From Lentinus brumalis (lineage: Eukaryota > Basidiomycota > Agaricomycetes > Polyporales > Polyporaceae), in the NCBI GenBank assembly GCA_001792895.1, contig MARA01000014.1:620001-684000 (forward strand): DNA of 64,000 bases, read 5' to 3'. The position numbers and the translations under genes are program-made. The stretch's first letter is position 1; every line of letters begins with the position of its first letter. The notes beneath the pieces were generated by a model. It did no database searches. It worked only from the letters and a program-made list of their open reading frames with translations, and had not been told where the DNA came from. Shown here in pieces: positions 57,925 through 64,000 of this stretch.

Positions 57925-59658
57925 CTACCGCTTGCGCTTGCCGTGGAGGGTAGCATCGAGACCTACGTGCGCACTGCCATCGCTCCCTCCGCTCTCGACC
58001 TCGTCGACCTCGGAGTACCCGCCAAGACTCGCGTGAGCCGGCCCCGGTACAGGAACAGGCGACGCCGAGTCCTCCCTCACCTCGATCATCCGATCGCCGT
58101 CCATGAAGTCCATGCCGAGCACCGAGTTGCTCTCCGGTAGTGGAGGCAGTACCATAACGTCCTCCATCTCCGCGTCCACGTTTTCGGCCACGTCGTCCCC
58201 GACGTGATTGTTGCTGCCTGAACCGGGGACAGGCGGTGCGCGACGACCTCGCAGCACGGAACCAAGGCGGCTCGCGCCCATGTCTAGCTCCACCTCCGTC
58301 TCCGCACCAACGTCGCGATCGCGTTCCCGACTGCTTGCATCGCCGCTACTTGGTCGGTCGCCTACCGCAGTGGTAGCAATCGCCATTGCGGAGATAGCGG
58401 AGGCATCCGCGAGTGAGTTCGCGTCGAGCTCGGCGTCGACCTCTACCTCGACATCTTCCTCCAGGTCCGCGAATGTCCTGCACAAGGGACAGGAGAATGC
58501 TGGGTGGTGGGTCTCGAGCAGCGGTCGTATGCACTTGTAGTGGAACGCATGTGAACAGGGAGCGATGAACAAGGCTTGATGGATCGTGACACAGAACAGA
58601 CCTGCACATTCGACGTGATAGGTCGATCAGCGGTGATCGGTAGGCAGGAAAGGCGACACGTACAGATACAGCAGTCAGGGAGCGCAGACTTGGCGGCCAC
58701 CTTCTTCCCTGCACCCGCCGATGGCGCTGTAGGGATAGCGATTGCCTTGAGTTGCTTGAGCGCATTTACGCTGCAGACGATCAGACATGATCCAGCACAT
58801 GGGGAGATAAACTTACTTGAACGGATTGGAGTGATTCTGCCACTCCCTTCCCACTTCTATCTTGATCTTGACACACTTATAGATGTCCTCGGTCCCGCCC
58901 TGGTAATCGACGCCCAGCTGCAGCAGATCGCCGTCCTTGAGCTCATGTGGTCGAGACTCGTTGTTCGCGGGGGACAGGCGAACGTGGTTCAGGAAGGTGC
59001 CGCTGCTCGACTTGGTGTCCCGGATAAAGAACCTGCCTCCGGACTCGCACCAGATCTCCGCGTGCGCGCGAGAAACCACCTTGCTCTTGAACGCGAGCTT
59101 GTTCGACCCCATGGCGTTTGCCGCAGCGAGCCCTAGCCCTGAGCGGTCCGTGAACCGACCTATACGCAGCGGAGGGTCTCCCTCGCGCACATCTCGAGAG
59201 ATAGGGTCGAAGCGGAGGGACCGGCGCGTGTCGAGGTGGGGAACGAGGCGGATGCGGTGCCCCGGTCCAGTGCCGGCCGCAGGGATAGACGAGGAACCTG
59301 AAGCGGCTGGGCCAGTGACTGTGCGTGCGACGGCGACGGTGGGGAGCTGGGGGCCGCCAGTGGCGGCGAGGGTGCCTGCTGAACGTCGCCTGCGGAGCAT
59401 CTGGGAGAAACCGGGAGTGGAGGTGGACTGTGAGACGGAGGGCTGGATGTTGGAGGAGGCGGCTGCAGGGCGGCGGCGGTGGCCAGAGGTGTGCTCGTTG
59501 GCGGCGGAGGAGGGAGGAGGAGACTCTCTGGTGGCGGGGTCGTGGTGGGGTGAAGAGGGGTGTGACTGGGACGTGCCGCGGGGTCTCCCGCGCAGGAAGG
59601 ACCCGAGTATCGACTGCCGTGCGGACGCAGAGGTGTCGCCGAGGGTGAGTGGGTCCAT
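57925..59658 (-). CDS. FHA-RING E3 ubiquitin ligase, Dma1/Chf-like
   Basis: Three exons. Start taken as MDPLTLGDTSASARQSILGS (59658); the frame is open further upstream through an Asp/Ser-rich stretch, so the start could be earlier. A Ser/Pro/Arg-rich N-terminus precedes an FHA domain: LRIGRFTDRSGLG, SKVVSRAHAEIWCESGGRFF with the phosphothreonine-binding Ser/Arg/His, and IRDTKSSSGTFLNHVRLS. An intron after EWQNHSNPF leads to NALKQLKAIA and a RING finger: CCIC, then APCSHAFHYKCIRPLLETHH and FSCPLC, with Cys and His in C3H2C3 order. The C-terminus is acidic and ends LHGKRKR. FHA plus RING is the architecture of fission-yeast Dma1 and budding-yeast Dma1/Dma2, which restrain septation and mitotic exit. 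The long N-terminus and the basic C-terminus are not in those proteins. Confidence 0.87.
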
Positions 59659-61243
59659 CGATGCGAGCTCGCCGTCGGGGTCGTCGTCGTCGTCGTCGCG
59701 GTCGTCGTGGTCGTCGCAGGAAGAAGTTGAGCTGGACGTCGATCGTGGCCAAGCTCCGACCTGGCAGTTTGACGCCGTCAGCCGCTTCAGGCTTGCCGCC
59801 GCCCCTTGCCATTTCCTTCCGAGTCTCTCCCCGGCCACACAGGGCCACACGCAGTGCCACACGTTTATTCAACTCGGCTGATCTGCTCCTGTATCTCGCA
59901 CATTAATGCAAGTTCTCCTGCCCGAGCGTGGACGGTAAGGCTCCTCGAGTGCCGCACAGGTACGCCGAATGATCTTCTACCATATATGTAGCAGCAACAT
60001 TCTCACATTGTTATTAGTTTTGACAGACAAAGCACAACGGCGGAATGCAGTACTAGTGATCCTTGTCCTCGACGTGACATATCCTGCAGCTGTCTCTGCG
60101 TACTCGATCAGCTCGGGCGCGACATCTGGCTGTCCTCGTATCAGGATTTGTCCTCGCCCCTCCGAGTCCGGTGGTCTTCGGGCGTACAATGAGTTTTCCG
60201 CGCCCATGCACTGACTGCGTGGCGTCCCTGCGGTTCATTTTCCTTCCAAACAGAGGCCGATGACAATAGCTTGGAACCAGCGAAGTCTCTCCATATGGCC
60301 ATCCCGCTCTCACACGCTCCTACCGCAGGCCGGCACCAATGGAACAGACAGTACTTTGTCTGGTTGTCCCTAGCCCGACGCCACCCAGTGAGTGACGTAT
60401 ATCAGCTTGCATCGCGCGGTACCTGAAGTACAATTCCCAGGTACTGAGACTGCACTCGACGTTGCAGCAGGATGACCGTCCGTACTCGTCGAGAGCACTA
60501 CAAGATTCTCCCTTGTGTATCTCGTAGAAACCCTGCGCGCGTTCTCTCTTCTCCAATATAGAAGACGCGACAGCCCGGGGACAAGACCTTTGCGCGAACA
60601 GCACCCGAGGACCGTCGCAAGGCGCCTGAGGTGCAGAGGAGCTGCGGCACCTACCTTCAAGGTTACTGCTTAGGTTCCTAATAATAACCATGTCCTCGCC
60701 AAGCCGATGTAGCTCTTGTGGTCCCATGCTTTGTGGAGATGATCATGCTACGCGTCTGAGGGCTGGAAATCTGAGCTTTCAGTTTACGGCTGCTGCTGGG
60801 TCAACTGCGCCGTTGGCCGTCGCCACCTTGTGAAAGGCTTCTGGAGGGAATGAGAAAGTGGGTGCTTTGATTGTCTCTTATTACTTGCTTATTACTCCTT
60901 TCTTCACTCCTTTCAACGGCGGTGTTAGCGTTGTCCAGATATCGCTGTGCTGCTTGGCGCGCCGTCAACCTCCGATCCGCATCGTGAACGGAAGCGTTTC
61001 CATCCGCGATCGGGAAGAGGAGGTACAGATTTCATTTATCGTCAACTACACGTCATGCATGACGGGCGATAGGCAACCTACCAATGTATCACAGCATTCA
61101 ATGCAACCGCGCTGCAACAAGAAGGAACCCAGTATATTGACGGTACAAGTACAATCCTCCAGACACGAAACCCTTTTACGTCCGATCACGTCGTCGCAGG
61201 CCAGTCACATCTCCCCGCGGCGTCGAGACTCAGTACCCAGTAC
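59659..61243. other. Intergenic region
   Basis: 5' flank of the FHA-RING gene (with a GTC trinucleotide run at about 59683-59716) and 3' flank of cellobiose dehydrogenase. No supported gene. The minus-strand frames between 60053 and 60727 are featureless. Confidence 0.4.
59683..59716. repeat. GTC trinucleotide microsatellite
   Basis: About eleven degenerate GTC units (encoding Asp-rich sequence on the minus strand if the FHA-RING frame starts upstream). Confidence 0.6.

Positions 61244-64000
<2,757 letters not shown>

Noticed and set aside
58943..59872. Long frames on both strands overlapping the FHA-RING gene
   Set aside because: They are out-of-frame readings of the GC-rich Ser/Pro-coding exon. 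Only the frame with the FHA motifs is kept.

Overview
The window is nuclear DNA from a filamentous basidiomycete, most likely a wood- or litter-degrading agaricomycete. Almost every confident gene is cut by many 45-80 nt GT-AG introns. The protein families point the same way: a DUF6533 seven-helix membrane protein, a GNAT/ankyrin-like family with a CxCxxC-WLSPRMR motif, intron-packed actinobacterial-type alpha-amylases with a starch-binding domain, and a cellobiose dehydrogenase. No operons, CRISPR arrays, rRNA or tRNA genes were recognised.

Layout. 0-9 kb is repeat-rich and gene-poor: a dead non-LTR reverse transcriptase, an LTR-like fragment, a small cryptic three-exon gene, an inverted-repeat element with nested palindromes, and a two-exon hypothetical gene (8 kb) with a decayed duplicate 4 kb upstream. 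9.5-26 kb holds ordinary genes: a DUF6533 membrane protein (with a 9-nt micro-exon), a TA-flanked MITE, a single-pass membrane protein, a cupin, the nucleolar G-patch protein Pxr1, a tail-anchored FHA/coiled-coil protein like the STRIPAK component SLMAP/Far9-10, and a glutamine-synthetase-fold enzyme. 29-40 kb holds an F-box-like/LRR-like gene, a decayed inverted copy of the glutamine synthetase gene, an amino-acid permease with two apparent frameshifts, and two related GNAT/ankyrin-type genes. 41-47 kb is a tandem pair of secreted GH13 alpha-amylases with CBM20 domains and 13 matching introns each. 47-64 kb returns to conserved genes: a Ser/Pro-rich protein, ribosomal protein uL14, catalase, succinate dehydrogenase iron-sulfur subunit, a Dma1-like FHA-RING ubiquitin ligase and, running off the right edge, cellobiose dehydrogenase.

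The genes do not form a pathway cluster. Two secreted polysaccharide-active functions (amylase pair, cellobiose dehydrogenase) fit a saprotroph, and catalase fits the peroxide stress of oxidative decay. A notable pattern is a set of apparent minus-one frameshifts between 33.8 and 44.9 kb, nearly all in short C or G runs, in otherwise well-preserved genes. They may mark pseudogenes or systematic assembly errors. All exon structures were worked out by eye from splice signals and family conservation; coordinates of outer CDS ends are firmer than internal junctions.
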